Source: Usnea hakonensis (Eukaryota > Ascomycota > Lecanoromycetes > Lecanorales > Parmeliaceae). From it: 64,000 nucleotides of DNA. The position numbers and the translations under genes were made by a program. The stretch covers positions 1 to 64,000 of the forward strand of contig BLJB01000027.1 of assembly GCA_013423325.1 (NCBI GenBank), written 5' to 3'. Shown in pieces: positions 11,960 to 24,417 of this stretch; positions within the stretch are counted from its first letter, which is position 1; every line of letters begins with the position of its first letter. The notes under the pieces are model-generated. The model was not told the DNA's origin, searched no databases, and worked only from the letters and a program-made list of their open reading frames with translations.

Positions 11960-12908
11960 GTTCTCCTATGCAAAACATTAGGCACGGCGCCCAAGAACCA
12001 ACAAGATTAAAGGGAGAAGATGCTCTAGGAATCTAACCGAGGAGCAACGATAAGAAGAGCATCCCGCTTTCTAGTGATCTTTCTGAGAATTTTTTCGCCA
12101 CATATGACAGAGGTCCCCGGATCCATACTCAGATGTGAGATCGAAGTACATATCCGAGACTTCTCAGTGCTTCACTTTTAGACTATCGACACTTGAACCG
12201 CTTTCTTATTCCCCATGCCTACCCTGCATTCAAGCTAACCATGTCTACTCTCTACCGGATCATTGTATATTTGACGCGCTAGCGATACCGAGGAACGAGC
12301 AGCTCCAAGCTTTCGCGAGTCGGATTTTGATAGACTGACAATTAATCTCACAAGTTGACCTTGTCACTCGTCTCCCCATGTTACGTGAAATCGCGCCTTG
12401 AAGTTCCAAGACGCGTTATGGCTAGAGCCCAAATGATAAGCTGCCACTGCAATGAGTGCCATATCCTCATATGTATTTCACTGAACAGTTGGACCGAGGT
12501 TACAACTTCTTACTCGACGTATGAGAATTCAGGGTGTTTCACGGATCCAGGCTTGGAATTGGTTGGGCAGATTCGAGAGGGGGCCGTAAATTCCGAGTTG
12601 GAGGGTTGTTTGGTGAAACCATTGCGATGCCACCGCTGCAGGGCGGCGTTGGGGGTGAGATGTGTGGAGGCACCTGTCGAGAAACGAGCCAATGTGTAAG
12701 CAGAAATTCTATCAGGGTCTACTCTGGCAAAGTCGCTAGGCGATTGCACCAGCTTTGCTGTCCAGCTCCGTCACGCTTCGCTAGATCCCCGAGGAGCAGC
12801 TTGACTCGCTGCGGAGAGGCTTCTTGCTCCAGCGGTTTCTCTAGATCACAAGGGACTGACTCTCTGCACTCTAGCAACCGCAGCTACCTCAAGCTTACCA
12901 AGCTGACA
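11960..12908. other. Intergenic / 5' region, no supported gene
   Basis: An open frame continues upstream of the next gene to 12534, but its translation is Gly/Arg/Ser-rich without order and looks like untranslated leader. Nothing else is legible. Confidence 0.5.
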
Positions 12909-14366
12909 ATGAAGTCCATAACTTCTGGTGATCTTATGGAAGCGCAAATCAAACAACGGCAGGTTCATTCTCTCGAGACCAGCTCAAAGACCACAACGGA
13001 ATCTACGGCTCGTAGACAGACTGCTCCAATGCCAAATTCGTCCCAGGAGGATCAAGTACTTCGAGAATGGGGCAGCGAGGTCAGAGATACCGAAACACTT
13101 TCTTCCGACCAAGTCTTCGGTGTAGCCATTGCTCCCTCCGCTAATCCTTTAGCAGCTCTCGAGGAGCAAAGAAGAGATATCGACCGTATCCTGGCGAGTA
13201 CAAACATGTTGCAGGAAGACATGATGTCTCTCAGGAAATCTGTCGAAGACCTGCATGACAGAAGAAACCAAGCATCCCACTATCTTGCTGCAGATGTTGA
13301 TATACTCAGGGGTAATCTAACAAAGGTCAGCAGTAGACTGAGTGAGCTTGATGCCCTCAAGCTCGAGATGAAGATGATGCAACGGCGTATCAAGCATATG
13401 GATGGTTCAAGATCGAGAGGGCGGCAGTCATCTGCAGTACTAGGTTCTGCACAGGTCTCGAGACGATCATCACCAAAAATTGACGGACAAGTAACTCCAC
13501 GTGACAATGCTCCATCAAATGGTTTGCAGATTGCAGCTCCTCAAACACCTATTTCCGCACTCTTTGAAGGTCTATTTTCAGTCAATGGCATCACCAGCAG
13601 AGGAAGCCACACCTCAGTCGACATGCCACCTCCCCAAATTCCGCACGACAAGCCAGAACGGTACAGTGTCAGGCGCAGGACCTCAGCAGCCAGCAACATG
13701 GTTACTCCGTCGACGGCATCGACGCCAACTAGCCTTCCACGAATAACGTCTCAGACAAAACACGCTTCCACTGGCCCCTACCATGAGCCCCAAGAAAGCC
13801 ATATCTATGATGATGAGCTAGATGAGGACGTCCGCCCTCGGTCATCGATAGGATCGTCTCCTAAAACCATTTTGCAATCGGGAAAAAAGACTGCTCATTC
13901 ACGAGGTGTCCAAATCACTCCCACCGCCCAGCAGCCTCTACCCAAGACCCAAAGCCGGAAACGCATACCGTTGCCCCCTCTTACTCCTGAATCTAGCTTC
14001 GAACATGGATCAGCCCGCAGCCGTCACAACAACAAGCGCCGCAAAACCTCTGCTTTCAATGCGAACACTCGAAGCACATCAATTTGGTGCCCTGATTATC
14101 AAGATTCGGAACCTCGCAGAGGTCGACGTGATGAGCAAGCTCCTCTCACCAGAACTAATGGTGAGACTCATGATAGACCTGCAAGATTCCAGAATGTAGA
14201 GATTACGGCAAAGAAGACGCCTGGTCAAAGGGACAAGGATGGCTATCTGATAAAGGCGGATGGCACGAGAGATTCTCGGCCTGCTGGTCAGAGGGACAAA
14301 GATGGCCATCTGATGAAGGCGGATGGCGCGAGACATCCTCGGTCTGTAAAGGGTATGGATCCGTAG
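12909..14366 (+). CDS. Unrecognised protein with coiled coil and short C-terminal repeats
   Basis: I do not recognise this protein. I chose the ATG at 12909 (MKSITSGDLMEA) because the in-frame extension upstream looks non-coding; this gives 485 residues in one exon. Residues about 75-160 form a probable coiled coil (EEQRRDIDRILASTNMLQED through LSELDALKLEMKMMQRR). The middle is Ser/Thr/Pro-rich and probably disordered, with basic patches including KRRKT that could be a nuclear localisation signal. The C-terminus has two near-identical blocks, GQRDKDGYLIKADGTR and GQRDKDGHLMKADGAR, separated by a few residues. A nuclear or cytoskeletal structural role is possible but unsupported. Confidence 0.65.
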   Translation: MKSITSGDLMEAQIKQRQVHSLETSSKTTTESTARRQTAPMPNSSQEDQVLREWGSEVRDTETLSSDQVFGVAIAPSANPLAALEEQRRDIDRILASTNMLQEDMMSLRKSVEDLHDRRNQASHYLAADVDILRGNLTKVSSRLSELDALKLEMKMMQRRIKHMDGSRSRGRQSSAVLGSAQVSRRSSPKIDGQVTPRDNAPSNGLQIAAPQTPISALFEGLFSVNGITSRGSHTSVDMPPPQIPHDKPERYSVRRRTSAASNMVTPSTASTPTSLPRITSQTKHASTGPYHEPQESHIYDDELDEDVRPRSSIGSSPKTILQSGKKTAHSRGVQITPTAQQPLPKTQSRKRIPLPPLTPESSFEHGSARSRHNNKRRKTSAFNANTRSTSIWCPDYQDSEPRRGRRDEQAPLTRTNGETHDRPARFQNVEITAKKTPGQRDKDGYLIKADGTRDSRPAGQRDKDGHLMKADGARHPRSVKGMDP

Positions 14367-14955
14367 AAGAGAAAGCGGGCGGAGGCGAGGCTATTTGGAT
14401 GAGTGATTGAAGGATGTTTTAGCCCTAATCACTAGGTAATGGGCTCGAAGGCCTTGTCTTTCTCCATACATATGATACTATAATGGCTTTTGCCATGTAA
14501 CTTGGGAAGAAAGGGGACCAATATCCCGTTGCTGCACAGTGCTCAGCATAGCATAGCGATAGGTTAGCATGAAAGTAGGACAACAATTCGTATAAGCTAC
14601 TACCCTTGATGGTGAAAGAACGAGAAATAAATCTTCGTCTTGAGCCTACGACAAGCCTTCATGATCAGGGTAGATTACCATGTTTTGTTGTCAGTGAAGA
14701 CTTTTTCATTGATCTAATAAGCTTCGCATGCTATGCTCCCTTCCTTACAATCACAACTCCCTGATCACGCTCAACTCCATTCTCACATTCCTCGCTCGCA
14801 CACAACATGCGTGTAATCTCAACCCTTACACACACGCACACCATGCCCTTTCAAAGACCCCGCAGTAGTGTCAAAATCCGGGCAGGCGAGAAAAAGGAGT
14901 CGTACTAGTAGCGGGCCATAACCCCCAAACCACACCGCGACTCAAACCCCATGGC
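14367..14955. other. Intergenic between convergent genes
   Basis: This 589-bp region lies between two converging stop codons. It holds no convincing frame; it contains C-rich and CA-rich runs near 14800-14850 and presumably both 3' ends. Confidence 0.5.
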
Positions 14956-17900
14956 CTAACTCTTGCCGGTATTGTATTTGGCAACAGATTTGTCCATGTC
15001 CCGGTCCTTTTCGTGCCCCTTGTCCTTGCTCGGGCCTTCACCATTGTTTTTGCTCGCTTCGAGCGCGGCCGTGTTCTCGCGGCTCTTGCGAGCTTCGGCG
15101 ATCTTGTACTTGTCCTTTTCCACTTCGACGACGAACTTCTCTCCGGGCTGTCGGACGTTCTTGCTGAGTCCGATGAAGAATTCGCAGCGATAGCGTAGGT
15201 ATTCCTTTTCCCTCGGGGTGGCTGCACGGGAGCTTGGTTCTACGACCGTGATTATGTCCCCGGTGCGGAGTTTTCCCCATAGATACTCCTGATTTCCTTT
15301 GCTCAGCTTCACGCCGTTGACTAGCACATACCGAGAGGCGCGCGTGCGTAAGATTGCCTCGAGCTTTGGGTTACTCTCCCAATTTCTCTTGCCGGCCTCG
15401 ATGTCGGCCTCAATGCCCGGGTACCACATCTGGATGTCGAGGGCTTGCTTGGGGACACGGTCTTCTTTGGGATCGGGGTGAACGAAGGTAGAGTCTTGAT
15501 GTCTGCCGTAAGTGGTCAATCGGTCTGTAATATAAATAGAGACCGTATGGATGGAGCCCTTTGTGGGCTGAAGCTTGCCGAAGCGGAGGGGCGGTTTGAC
15601 GAAAGATGTCGCAGCTGCCGGCGTAGGATGAGCGGCAGCATCAGGATTGATTGTGCCGGCTATGTGCTGGTGGGCAGGAGAAGCTGGATCCGCGCGCGAA
15701 GATGTAGGCCACGGTGAGGCCCCAGAGACGAAGCCAAGAGGGGCGCGTGATGCTGCCTTTGCTGCCTTTTTGGCTTTGGCGGCAGCGAGTGCTTCCTCAA
15801 GACGTAAGACTTCATCCTCACTATCTCCTCCATCCCCCATCATGATGTCATCGTCAGCCTGAAACTGTTGAGATGATTCACGGCTGTTGAATGCTGTTGT
15901 AGGCAGTTCATAATTGCTTTTGTCTGCTCCACGTGATTGTTGGCCATCTTGAACTCGGCCATAGCTGCTGCCTTTTGAGCCTGATCCAACCATTGGAGAC
16001 ATGCTTTTCTGTTTATGGTCTTCGATAGACACACGTGCAGGAGAGTATGCGTCGACCGTGCTCGTTGAATCACCAGAAGAACGTTCAACAACAGTAGTCT
16101 TGGGTAGCGTAGAGGCCCCTTCAATGTTGGGAGCCAGCATGTTTTGGCTGTCACGCTTGGCTACAGGCTGGAAATCGCGGTCTTTGGAAATTTCGGGAGT
16201 AGCGGGCTTGCCTTTGTCCACCCGAGTGGAGGCGCCAGATTCATTAGACGCCATGTTAAGCCGACCAACAAGAGCTTCAGTACCTAGCAGACTAGGTGCA
16301 CCTTCACCCTGTATAAGACCAGGTGCGCGTTGTGAATGCTGAAAAGCGTCCTGTGTTGTCCCCGAAGTGTTGGTTTGCTGATGATCGGCATGATTATTAG
16401 ACACATTTGCCGCGTTAGCGCCTTCCGGGCTTGCAGCAGGCGAATCATCGTAAAGACCATCGGAAGATATATCGTAGCTTCCTGCCCCATGTCCCTGTAT
16501 ATGCAATGCACGATTACCCTCCACACCGAGGGCGCCAGAGCTTGCAAGCGCGGATTCGCCGATCTCCCCAAAGAGCCGGCCCGCTTGTGGCTGATCCACA
16601 ATCTGTGCCTGAATTGGCGGCGGCGGACCGTTCAGATCCAGCGGAAGTTGATCACTCGAGTCCGCTTGTTGCTGGTTCCGAGCCACCATAGAAGCTGTCT
16701 CGCCCCACACGTTTCTTGTGAAGTCAGGGACCCAGGATCGAGTACGCTTAGATGCACGAGGATCTTCCGTTGTATCCCCGACCCGTCCTTCTGTCGTTGT
16801 TTCGTCCTCACCGCCGATACTGAGCTGAGATGCATGAGCGTTCAAACGGTCGGCTGGGTCACTGAGAACAAGATCACCCGCGTCTGCTGGGCCTTCAGCA
16901 ACGCGAATCCACGGATGGTCCAACAATTCGTCGTCAGGAGCGCGCTCCGCGGGATCCGTGACGAGCATGCGGGTCAGAAAATCGACGCCCAGCCGTGACA
17001 CGCCTACCATCCTTAAGCGCTCCCAGTTCACCGGCTTGTGCATCACGGCACACAACATGTCCTCGCCAATCGGATCGTGCTTAGCAGTGAAAGGTGGCTC
17101 TGAGGATAGTAAATGGTAGAGCACGGCACCAAGGCCCCAAATGTCCACAGAGGGGCGGTAAGGGAAGGTGTGATCGTATCTTTTACTATGTATCAGTCGA
17201 ACATTCCCTATATGTAGCCTGGCTTACTCACTTTGAATTTGGACGCGAACGCTTGGACGGCATAGAGGCCTTGACTCTCTGATATCCGGGGTAGATTTCA
17301 GGAGCACAATACATCATTGTACCACAGAAGGTCCTAAGGAGGGTACCGTCGTTAGCAACGATTTTTGAAAGTCCAAAGTCGGACAGCTTGAATAGGTAAG
17401 GACAATCGTTCTCCATCAAGATATTGTCCGGCTTCAAGTCGCGGTGTGTTATTCCACGCTTGTGTAGATAGTCGATCGCTTGGAGGATTTGCCTCGCGAC
17501 ATGCATGGACATGTATTCCGGCATGGGAGTACGTGCGCGAGTCCATGACGCGAGATCTCCAAAGCGAACATACTCCATTACAATGAAAAGCCACTGAGGG
17601 GCCTCATGATGATCGACGTATTTCACGATGTTAGGCTGGCCAGGTATCAGTGCTACATTGAAGTATTTTGGATAGTAGAAACACTTACATGACGTAGGCC
17701 CTTGATGACGTTGAGCTCATTATACAACTTGTCTGTGAGAGAGCCGCCTGACCGGAGAAGGGCAGCTTTGTCCAACTGCTTCACAGCAAATACCACTCCA
17801 TCCCTCTTGGAGGACAGCTTGTATACGCTTGCAAAGGCTCCTGCGCCAACAAAGCCAACAACGTTGTACTTAGGACCTCCGTTCCACTGCAAGCCGTGAA

Positions 17901-19597
17901 CATTGGCTCCGGTCGCAGCAGCCAACAGAGAAGTATGTGGTGAGGTATCCAGCCTAACGCCCTGCGGTAGCGCGTGCATCGGCATCTGGTATAATGTCAA
18001 TCTCGAAAGCAGCAATGAATAGGAGAAGCTCTGTAGGCCATAGCTTACCGGTGGAATAAGCGGAGGGTTACCATCCTTTACAGCTTGAGCAAGAAAGCCG
18101 TTCTGGCGTTCCGCTTGCTCAACGCACTTGATGTACGCATAGCAGTTCTGTAGGTACTTCTGCGCGCCCACTTCGCTTCTCACGGGCATCTTGACACTGA
18201 ATCTAATGGCCTCCTGTCCGCGCGCCGCAGGAAGCTCAATGGTTCCGCCATTACAAAGAGTATGTTGTGATTGGCGATGCTTATCTGAAAGGTCACCCTT
18301 GGGTCCGCGTAAGATCATATCGTCAACGAACGTGCCGTTAGTGGAGGTGTCCTCAACCATGAGACTCCCATTATTCATCATGAAGATTCGAAAATGTCTG
18401 TTACTAACGCGTACGTCCTCAATGTTGGTAAGCAACAAGTCGCACCTCGCAGGATTTCGGCCAAAAGTAAAACCAAGACCAAGATCATGAACTTTTGAGG
18501 AAAAACGAAGAGCGATATCTTTCGCGCTTCCATCCCAGTCGGGTTCGCTGGGATTAGGAACCTGGGTATTATCATTGTCAGAACCCTCACCGGGTCTTGT
18601 ATCTTCTGTAGTCTCCATAGTCAAGTCAGGAGGTTCGTATACATGGGAGACACCATGATTTTGTAGAATGTGTTGAGGTGCTGCATTAGCAGTAAGTTGG
18701 ACAGCCTTATGCGCTCCCGGCGAGGTCGGTAATAGAATGCAGATGATATCCGATTCATCTTGCTCGCTGAGCATACTAGTGTAGGCTTCTTTACGAGTGA
18801 CTTGCTGGGTGACCGGCTGAGTACAGGTTTCCTCCATGTTTTCACAACCTTGGTATTGAGGAGCCTCTACAGGTAGTCGACCGTTGCGATTGATCCCCGA
18901 TTTGTGTAATGGCTACATAAGACCATTTGTAATCAGTATTGAAATATACCGCTGATGTCTGCCAATGAAAGGGTGTAGAAGGCTTAACGCGTGACAATTG
19001 TTTTGTTGTCGCAAGGAATATTCGAGGAAATTAAATCTGGATGGTTGAAATGGGACGACGATGTTGTAGACTTACGATACGATCTCCAAGACGGTTTGTA
19101 AGCCGAGTTCCTCCGGGTATTATAACTGTGTCAACAGTAGATGGACTGTCGATCACCTGGTCGAAGGCACTGTTATCGACCTCTTCTTGGTCAATACGAT
19201 CAAACCGGTCAACACGCGGGTCAATCTGCTTTTGTTCATGAAAATTGGATTTCCAAGGTTCAACGGCTTCTACTTCACTTAGGTCGTAGTCATCGAGGAC
19301 AAAGGCGTTAGGATCGCCAAGTGGGAGATCGCCGTGATCACGACTGGGTAGCTGGGACGAGACCTCCGAATAATCTGGGACAAAACTTAGATCCTGGTGG
19401 TAATTTGTATCCGGTTGGCTATCTGGGATTTCAGATGGGAGATATGGGCCCGGCTGGCTATCCGGGATTTCGGCTGGAAGTTCTGGGCGTGTGCTCTGGT
19501 GCTCTTGAAGCTGGTCAGCGATGTCATCTTCGTGAAGCGAGAAACTGGAGCCATGATCGTATCCTTCCATAAAATCATTAGGGGAGACGGGCGGCAT
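14956..19597 (-). CDS. Checkpoint Ser/Thr kinase, Rad53/Cds1 (CHK2) family, with two FHA domains
   Basis: This is the effector kinase of the DNA replication and damage checkpoint. My model has five exons: 19597-19076, 18912-18049, 17985-17689, 17635-17232 and 17179-14956, giving 1436 residues. All junctions keep frame; the first intron (163 bp, GTAAGT donor, CTGAT branch, ATGTAG acceptor) joins an N-terminal exon with several SQ/TQ sites (IPDSQP twice, SSQLP), like the SQ/TQ cluster of CHK2 kinases. FHA1 is at about residues 310-400 (FGRNPARCD, VSNRHF, TSTNGTFVDD). The kinase domain is at about 505-775, with GAGAFASVYK, FAVKQLDK, HRDLKPDN, DFGLSK and CAPEIYP. A second FHA-like domain lies at about 1225-1365 (TYGRHQDST, YVLVNGVKL, GKLRTGDII). 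The order FHA-kinase-FHA is that of Rad53. The roughly 450-residue Ser/Gln-rich linker makes it longer than usual. The first exon could instead be a separate small gene. Confidence 0.85.
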
Positions 19598-19929
19598 GAC
19601 TGCAAGACGGTAGTGCTAGTAGTGCTAGTAGTGCGTTGTGTTGGAGGCTTTCGAGCGATTGCGGAGTTCACAGAGTGAGATATCGTGGCACCACTTCTGC
19701 GAGTTGCAGAGGGGCAACGATATTTAAAAAGCTCGCAAACAAAATGTTTAAAGACCTCGATAGCCAAGCTAATAGTAGAGCAAATTGATGGAAGAAATTT
19801 TGGGGAAAGGTGGTACGTCGGAAGGGTGGGGGAGGGGGAAAGGTAAATGAGATCTGTGGCATACATAGCAACCACCCCGGTCACGTGAATCGAGCTAAAT
19901 TCGAGCGGTGACAACCATTAGCTCTCAGT

Positions 19930-20336
19930 ATGAGTATTTTGGTACAACCTTCCCCATTCATCCACCATTCTCACCACGACAATTCATTTAACTGTATGTC
20001 TCCAGCCTTATCCCCGTCCCTTGTTCTCTTACCGTATAGTACGCGCCTGGATGCTAAGTGGCATATGGCCTTCGTGATAGCATCACACAAAATGCCACAA
20101 CTTTCCCGTTGGCGAAGGAGCCGGCGGTCAATCCACCCAAACAAGACCTCACAGATGGCCTGGAATACCAACTCCCGCCACCGAAGAGCCACCAGAAACA
20201 GCCTCCGAGAAGACGATGGAACGGTTCTTGGTCTCGAGAGCCCTCCTTCTTCCGCGACTGGGAGTACTCAAAGTTTTCTGTAAGAAACAAGACTAGCACA
20301 GCATCCAATGAGAAACAAACTGATAGAGAGAAATAA
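19930..20336 (+). CDS. Possible small hypothetical protein
   Basis: I do not recognise it. Two frames join cleanly across a likely intron: exon 1 at 19930-19993, intron 19994-20058 (GTATGT to GCTAAG), exon 2 at 20059-20336, giving 113 residues. The second exon reads as ordered, protein-like sequence (AYGLRDSITQNATTFPLAKE, TDGLEYQLPPPK, EPSFFRDWEYSKF). The last codons might be altered by a second intron beginning GTAAGA near 20280. It is divergent from the checkpoint kinase gene, with 332 bp between the starts. The model rests on frame logic alone. Confidence 0.4.
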
Positions 20337-22049
20337 TACCCAGCGCAAACAGAAGCGTAAGATATCAATTACTCAAAACCGATCAGAAAATACAAAATCA
20401 CTGACGGAGATATGGCGGGTCAAGCAGAAAATTAGGTGTCTAGTCGAAAGAATAAGAAAATGGAGGATATTTGGACAGACTGGTGTGTACAAATGGAAGT
20501 CATTTGGACTGCAGTCATTTTTTGTTACTCCGGGAGATCGACAGGTCTAACGATGTTGGCTCTAGACTATCCGTCAGAGCTGGTAACAGCCATTCCAAGA
20601 ATGCCATTGGATTGAGGATGCCCTTCAAAAGGTCAGTAGCATGAGAAGAGTATGATATGAAGCGTTGGTCATGTGGAGAGCAGCTTTGTATCTCTGGTCT
20701 TGCACCTGGGCAGGACAAAGACCTTCCCCTGAACAGACCAAGACATGCCCATATCTAAGCAAATCTTGAGTAACGCTAATGCATCTGTCCTGCATGCAGG
20801 GATTGGCTTCGTGGAAGGCGGACGAATCATCATGTACATCTAGTGGCTTCTAGATGCTTTTGATCAAGACTTTCAGGGACTTGAACGAAGAGGGATCGCC
20901 TGTTTAGCCAGAGGAACGGCACCGAAAGCACCAAAATACAACGGGAAACTATTGGCGGCATGAGAGCATTCGAGTGATAGCTTGAGCAAAGAAAAGACCA
21001 CTGCCATGCTTAGATCTGCCGAATTTGATTGTCAAATTTGGCGGTTAGAAAGGCAAATTCGGTCCGCAAATCCGACTATTTCAACGGGATTGTCATCAAG
21101 TTTTTCGATGCTCTCTACATTGCTTCTCCCATTCTATGCCTAGCACGCGACTTACCAACAGTATTCAAAAGCTCTGCAATCCGCCGCTCCCCTACACCGA
21201 AACTCAGAAATGTGCCCAGTGAGAATACTGTTGTTGTTGCCTTGTGGATACTATCCAGCTCTTCTTCCTCGTACCGTACCCTCGTCTTCTCCGTTTGCCC
21301 GTTCGATCAAGACATTCCGTGAGACTGGGCCACCCGAAGTCGATCGTACCATTCTGCTTCCCTTGTGAATGGGCACACCGTTACATTCCCAGTTTTGCTG
21401 GCTATTTCAAGCTCTATACTTGAGGCCCTAGCTTAGCATCACCAAAGAGATGGTGTCTTCGCTGACTTTACAGCTCCCGTGAGATGTAGTGAAGAACCTG
21501 TCACCGAGTACAACTTCCGAAGTACGGAAGGACTTGGAGCAACGGGGATGCTTGATGACGCCCCTAGAATTCTTCTACAGATGACTGATATAGAGAAAAA
21601 ACGGCTATCCATGTCCGAATTCAGAAGCGGCAGCATACGGACTGTGAGGGATCAAAGTATCCAGAAACAGAGACCAGATCGGAGGAGAAGTAGTGACCGG
21701 TGGTATGAATCAAGTATCATATTAAAGTACTAACTCACAGACACAGTATGTATGAACGTGCACCGAGATGCCCTCATGAGATACCTATGGTTCATCGAGC
21801 TGCCAACGCTCTTGTATCTTCCAGACACGACCAAACTCGACTGAATGAACTCCACCGAACACCCTCAGCCTGTTCCCAGAGAATTCTCCTCCTTCCGCTC
21901 AACCATCCGCCCAACCTCACCCGGCTCCACCCCTTCAACATTCCGCCCACCCCCTTCCACAGCGCCCCTACGGTGAGGAACATCACCCGTCAAATTCCCC
22001 CTACCCAACGCGTCAGCCCAGCCCCTCAGGCCCCCCTCCCCAAACCAAC
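20337..22049. other. Gene-poor stretch
   Basis: Frames of 60-100 codons occur on both strands but overlap, lack splice logic and show no family motif. From about 21750 the plus strand is C-rich and gives a long proline-rich frame that is the shadow of the minus-strand gene to its right. Confidence 0.45.
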
Positions 22050-22630
22050 TCACCCCCTCATCCCCCTTCCTCCCTTCTTTCTCCCTACAACAATCGCATT
22101 CTGGCTAGCCAAAAACCCCCACCTCGACTCCTTCCCCTATCCCCAATCATCAGCCCTTCTCCCCAAACAATACCACAAACAACACCTACCCCCTTCGACA
22201 CCCACTTCGTTTTCCTAACACTCCCTTCCTCCTCCTTCTTCTCCTCCACCTCCTTCACCACAACCGCACATTTCACATCCTGCACCCACACTCCACCCCC
22301 CACACCCCTCTCCAACAAAAACGATACCCTCCTCGCCGCTGGATGCGTTACGTCTCGCTCACTAAACACGACCAGCAGTTCTGCGAGCTGGGTGGGGGAG
22401 AGGTAGAAGAGGAGGGGGTACGGCGGGGTAGTGGTAGTGTTGGTGTGGTGTTCGGGGATGATAGTGAGGGAGGGTGGGGTTGTGGTGACGCTTTTCACGA
22501 AGCCGAAGTAGCGGGGTTGGGGGTCCGTTGCCATGGGTGCCGCGGTGGGAGGCGGAGTTGCTGTCGTGGTGGTGTTTGGGGAAGGGGGTTGGGGAAGGGA
22601 AAGGAAAGGGGAAGAGGTTGTGGTGCTCAT
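22050..22630 (-). CDS. Hypothetical protein, unrecognised
   Basis: The start is taken at 22630 (MSTTTSSPFLSLPQPP). Exon 1 is 22630-22190, the intron 22189-22137 (GTAGGT donor, GCTGATG branch, GATAG acceptor, phase 0) and exon 2 22136-22050, giving 175 residues. The N-terminus is Thr/Pro-rich. An ordered core follows (RYFGFVKSVTTTPPSLTIIP, YPLLFYLSPTQLAELLVVFS, HPAARRVSFLLERGV), then a charged KEVEEKKEEE stretch. After splicing the end reads GFLASQNAIVVGRKKGGRG, more protein-like than the unspliced frame. I cannot name a family. The strong codon bias and the repeated hydrophobic/charged pattern argue that it is real. Confidence 0.5.
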
Positions 22631-24417
22631 TGTTAGGTTTGCAAGATGATGAAAGAGGAAAATAAGAAATATCCTTTCTATCGAATCATCTGTGAGGTTT
22701 GCTTCTGCGACGTTCTCGGCTCGCGGCATTGTTAGTTCTGTGTAACCGTAATCCAGACCGGTTTTGAAACATATCCTTCAATTTCCCTAATTGGCTAACT
22801 GGACAACATTACAACGCAGTTTAACATCCACACCATCTTCCCCACTTCCTCCATCCTCTTTCTACAATCTTCACAGACCACCTTCCTCCCACCATCAGCA
22901 TCAACAAATCTCCACCCCTCGCCACCCAAACCTCCCAAACCCTCTCATTCCCCAAACCCCAAACCCCCTCAAATATCTACGCCGTAGCCCGTCAATGCAA
23001 AACCGCACAGCACCAGCACCAGCACCAAAACACCCTACTCTGCCCCCCCCCCTTCTGCCAAGAGATCCTCTTGTTTGCTTGATCGAACAAGAAAGAACAG
23101 GACAACCGGCAATCAGCCAGTAAGAAGCTAACACAGATACCCCAAAGAACCTCACAACGCAACGTTCTCCAAAAAACATGCCATAGTCCAATTGAAGTCT
23201 TCGCATAAGTAGATATGTAGAGTATTCGAGAGCGATTAATAGAAGAAGTGAGCGAGGGGAAAACGCGATCAGCCTGAAATAACGGCCATGTACCCAATCT
23301 CTTGATATGTAGTAGTACTTACAATTCAAGTCTCATGTTAGATTAATATAAAACTACCACACTATCGCGTTCCCCGTCTCAGTGGACCGGGCTTGATTTG
23401 GCGATTGGACGTTCCCAACGTATCATATTTTGATTCTCAAGGAGAAATTTCAAGACTCTTTTCCAGAAAGCGAGTCCTTCTTCACTGAGTTGAAACGATG
23501 GGGGTTGAAACGTTAGCGGCGCTGATTGTTGCGACAAATACACGAGCAGACAGAGAAGCCTGTGCTTAAAGATCAGCCTAGGAAGCGCTTCAAATCGGCA
23601 AGGAGCTAGGGGGGCACTGACGGTTGCGGAGAGGCTCGAGTCTCTGAGTAGCCGAGGCGTATGTTGTGGTTTTGGAAAGGATGTTAAAATTGACAGGTTG
23701 CGTTGTTCGAAGAGCGTTTCTTGCAGGCCTTCGAGTACTCAAACATCCAGGACATGCTATGGAGAGTCTAAAATACCTGTCTTTGAGAAATGACATGTTC
23801 CTAAAATTGCCTTCTGTTCTTCAACGAAAAACAAGAACAATACTCTAGATAGAACAGACGAGCTTTAGACGGACCAAAAGGACAGTCATAAGTCTCTCAA
23901 AGGCAACACTTCCAGAACGTGATGGCTGAGTCCCGAGGGGAATCTCTTCAGCGACTTCGCAATCCGAGCATACTGCAAGGTTTATCTCGCCCCTAGCCCT
24001 GGATCCTTGGTTTGTTGTGCATAACATTTGAAGGTATTAAATGAAGCAGAGACCCTCAAGTGGGTTCAAAAGGCCGGCAAACAGCTCACTTGGTCTGGCA
24101 TGCACCTTACATTGACTACCAAGGTCACATTGGAAGGCGTTCGGGAGTACCCAAAGCTTCAGGTATGTAGCCTCAAACCAATGGTTGATGGGTTCGTTGG
24201 GGCTATGAACCGGAAGAGAATCACGGAATGCAGCCCGACAATTCTCGTTCAATCACATTGCAAAGCGAGCAAGATGGCCAGCAGATTGCAATACTTGCGG
24301 GACACAGCCATTTTTTCTCACTCAAGCGATGCTTACGATTAGCAATACTGCTGGAAAGCTGTTGCCTTTAATCCATGATCTCACATAAAGTACGACAGCG
24401 TGCCATTCGTACTCCCA
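22631..24417. other. Intergenic, no supported gene
   Basis: The region contains C-rich sequence near 22800-23050 and several short frames. One at 24028-24342 starts with ATG and has 104 codons but no recognisable motif or neighbour support. I do not call any of them. Confidence 0.45.

Noticed and set aside
12534..12908. N-terminal extension of the coiled-coil gene
   Set aside because: The sequence is unordered and Gly/Arg/Cys-rich; the ATG at 12909 begins coherent protein sequence.
24028..24342. 104-codon plus-strand frame
   Set aside because: No recognisable motif, an overlapping minus frame, and no transcription signals that I can see.
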